Positions 44,842 through 45,243 of a DNA stretch of 45,243 nucleotides are shown piece after piece; within the stretch, counting starts at the first letter, position 1, and every line of letters begins with the position of its first letter. The position numbers and the translations under genes were made by a program. The stretch is from Burkholderia territorii (GTDB taxonomy: Bacteria > Pseudomonadota > Gammaproteobacteria > Burkholderiales > Burkholderiaceae): the NCBI RefSeq assembly GCF_902833055.1, contig NZ_CADFEJ010000032.1:1-45243 (forward strand). The letters are read 5' to 3'. Under the pieces are notes generated by a model. The model made no database searches, had not been told where the DNA came from, and saw only the letters and a program-made list of their open reading frames with translations.

Positions 44842-45243
44842 ATGGATCTCACTCAAGCTTCCTCTTCCCGTTCGGGGCCGGTCCAGGCCCCGAATCCGGC
44901 GCCGTTGTTCGACGACCGCCCGTTCCTCGCGCGCCTGTCGATCGTCGACTGGATCTTCGCTTTGGCACTCGTGGTCGGCGCGGGCTATGCGTTCGTGCAT
45001 TACAACGAACACATGAATTACTACGACAAGGCGGTGATGATCGGCACCGTGCCGGCGCTTGTCGCACTGGGCTGGCGCTGGAAGCCCGCGCGGCTGATGA
45101 TGGCGTCGATCGCGGTGTTGTCGCTGCTGTCGATCCAGATCTACCAGGGCGATCTCGCGCGCGCCGATTCGGCGTTCTTCCTCAAGTATTTCCTGTCGAG
45201 CCAGTCCGCGATCCTGTGGATGAGCGCGCTGTTCGTGCTCGCG
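44842..45243 (+). CDS. ccsB: Cytochrome c biogenesis protein CcsB (5' part)
   Basis: CcsB (CcsA/ResC family) is the haem-handling partner of ResB, with a tryptophan-rich WWD motif in its later part. Only the first 134 codons are inside the window. They start MDLTQASSSRSGPVQAPNP and show membrane segments near residues 35-52, 64-76 and 87-100. The reading frame is open to the window end, so the gene is truncated by the window, not broken. It follows resB by 4 nt, the standard System II pair of Burkholderia and Bordetella. Confidence 0.9.
   Translation, partial: MDLTQASSSRSGPVQAPNPAPLFDDRPFLARLSIVDWIFALALVVGAGYAFVHYNEHMNYYDKAVMIGTVPALVALGWRWKPARLMMASIAVLSLLSIQIYQGDLARADSAFFLKYFLSSQSAILWMSALFVLA

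Overview
This window is the chromosomal translation and transcription super-locus of a betaproteobacterium, almost certainly Burkholderia (inference: B. cepacia complex or a close relative). The grounds are the high GC content, the strong C/G third-position codon bias, the gene order, infA lying between secY and rpmJ, recQ lying between rpoC and rpsL, and ribosomal proteins of Burkholderia-type length. No 16S rRNA or other species marker is present, so the species is not settled.

Layout. Bases 1-1520 hold no gene I can recognise. A consensus promoter at 1521-1549 then opens tRNA-Tyr, tRNA-Gly, tRNA-Thr, tuf (copy 1), tRNA-Trp, secE and nusG, followed by rplK-rplA, rplJ-rplL and rpoB-rpoC (to 15501, strong terminator). 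recQ (15746-17593) separates this from the str operon rpsL-rpsG-fusA-tuf (copy 2). After a terminator comes the S10 group (rpsJ; then rplC-D-W-B, rpsS, rplV, rpsC, rplP, rpmC, rpsQ), the spc group (rplN-X-E, rpsN-H, rplF-R, rpsE, rpmD, rplO, secY, infA, rpmJ) and the alpha group (rpsM-K-D, rpoA, rplQ), ending at a terminator near 37257-37290. All of this reads rightward.

The right end changes theme to redox and haem-protein maturation: cutA-dsbD (+), hemB (-), ysxC/engB (-), a diheme cytochrome c4-type gene (+), resB (+) and the start of ccsB (+, cut by the window end). DsbD exports reductant, HemB makes the haem precursor porphobilinogen, ResB and CcsB form the System II haem-attachment machinery, and the cytochrome is a plausible client.

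The genes are standard housekeeping genes and I see no new multi-gene system, phage, IS element or CRISPR array. The interest lies between the genes. There is a probable unannotated small RNA at about 40797-40900 that displays an anti-Shine-Dalgarno CU-rich loop. Two promoters (spc and rplQ) are built into perfect inverted repeats that can also act as terminators of the upstream operon. The S10 group has an internal promoter with a structured leader before rplC. Several terminator-like hairpins lie inside the operons. The two tuf copies are identical over 1182 bases, as expected from gene conversion.
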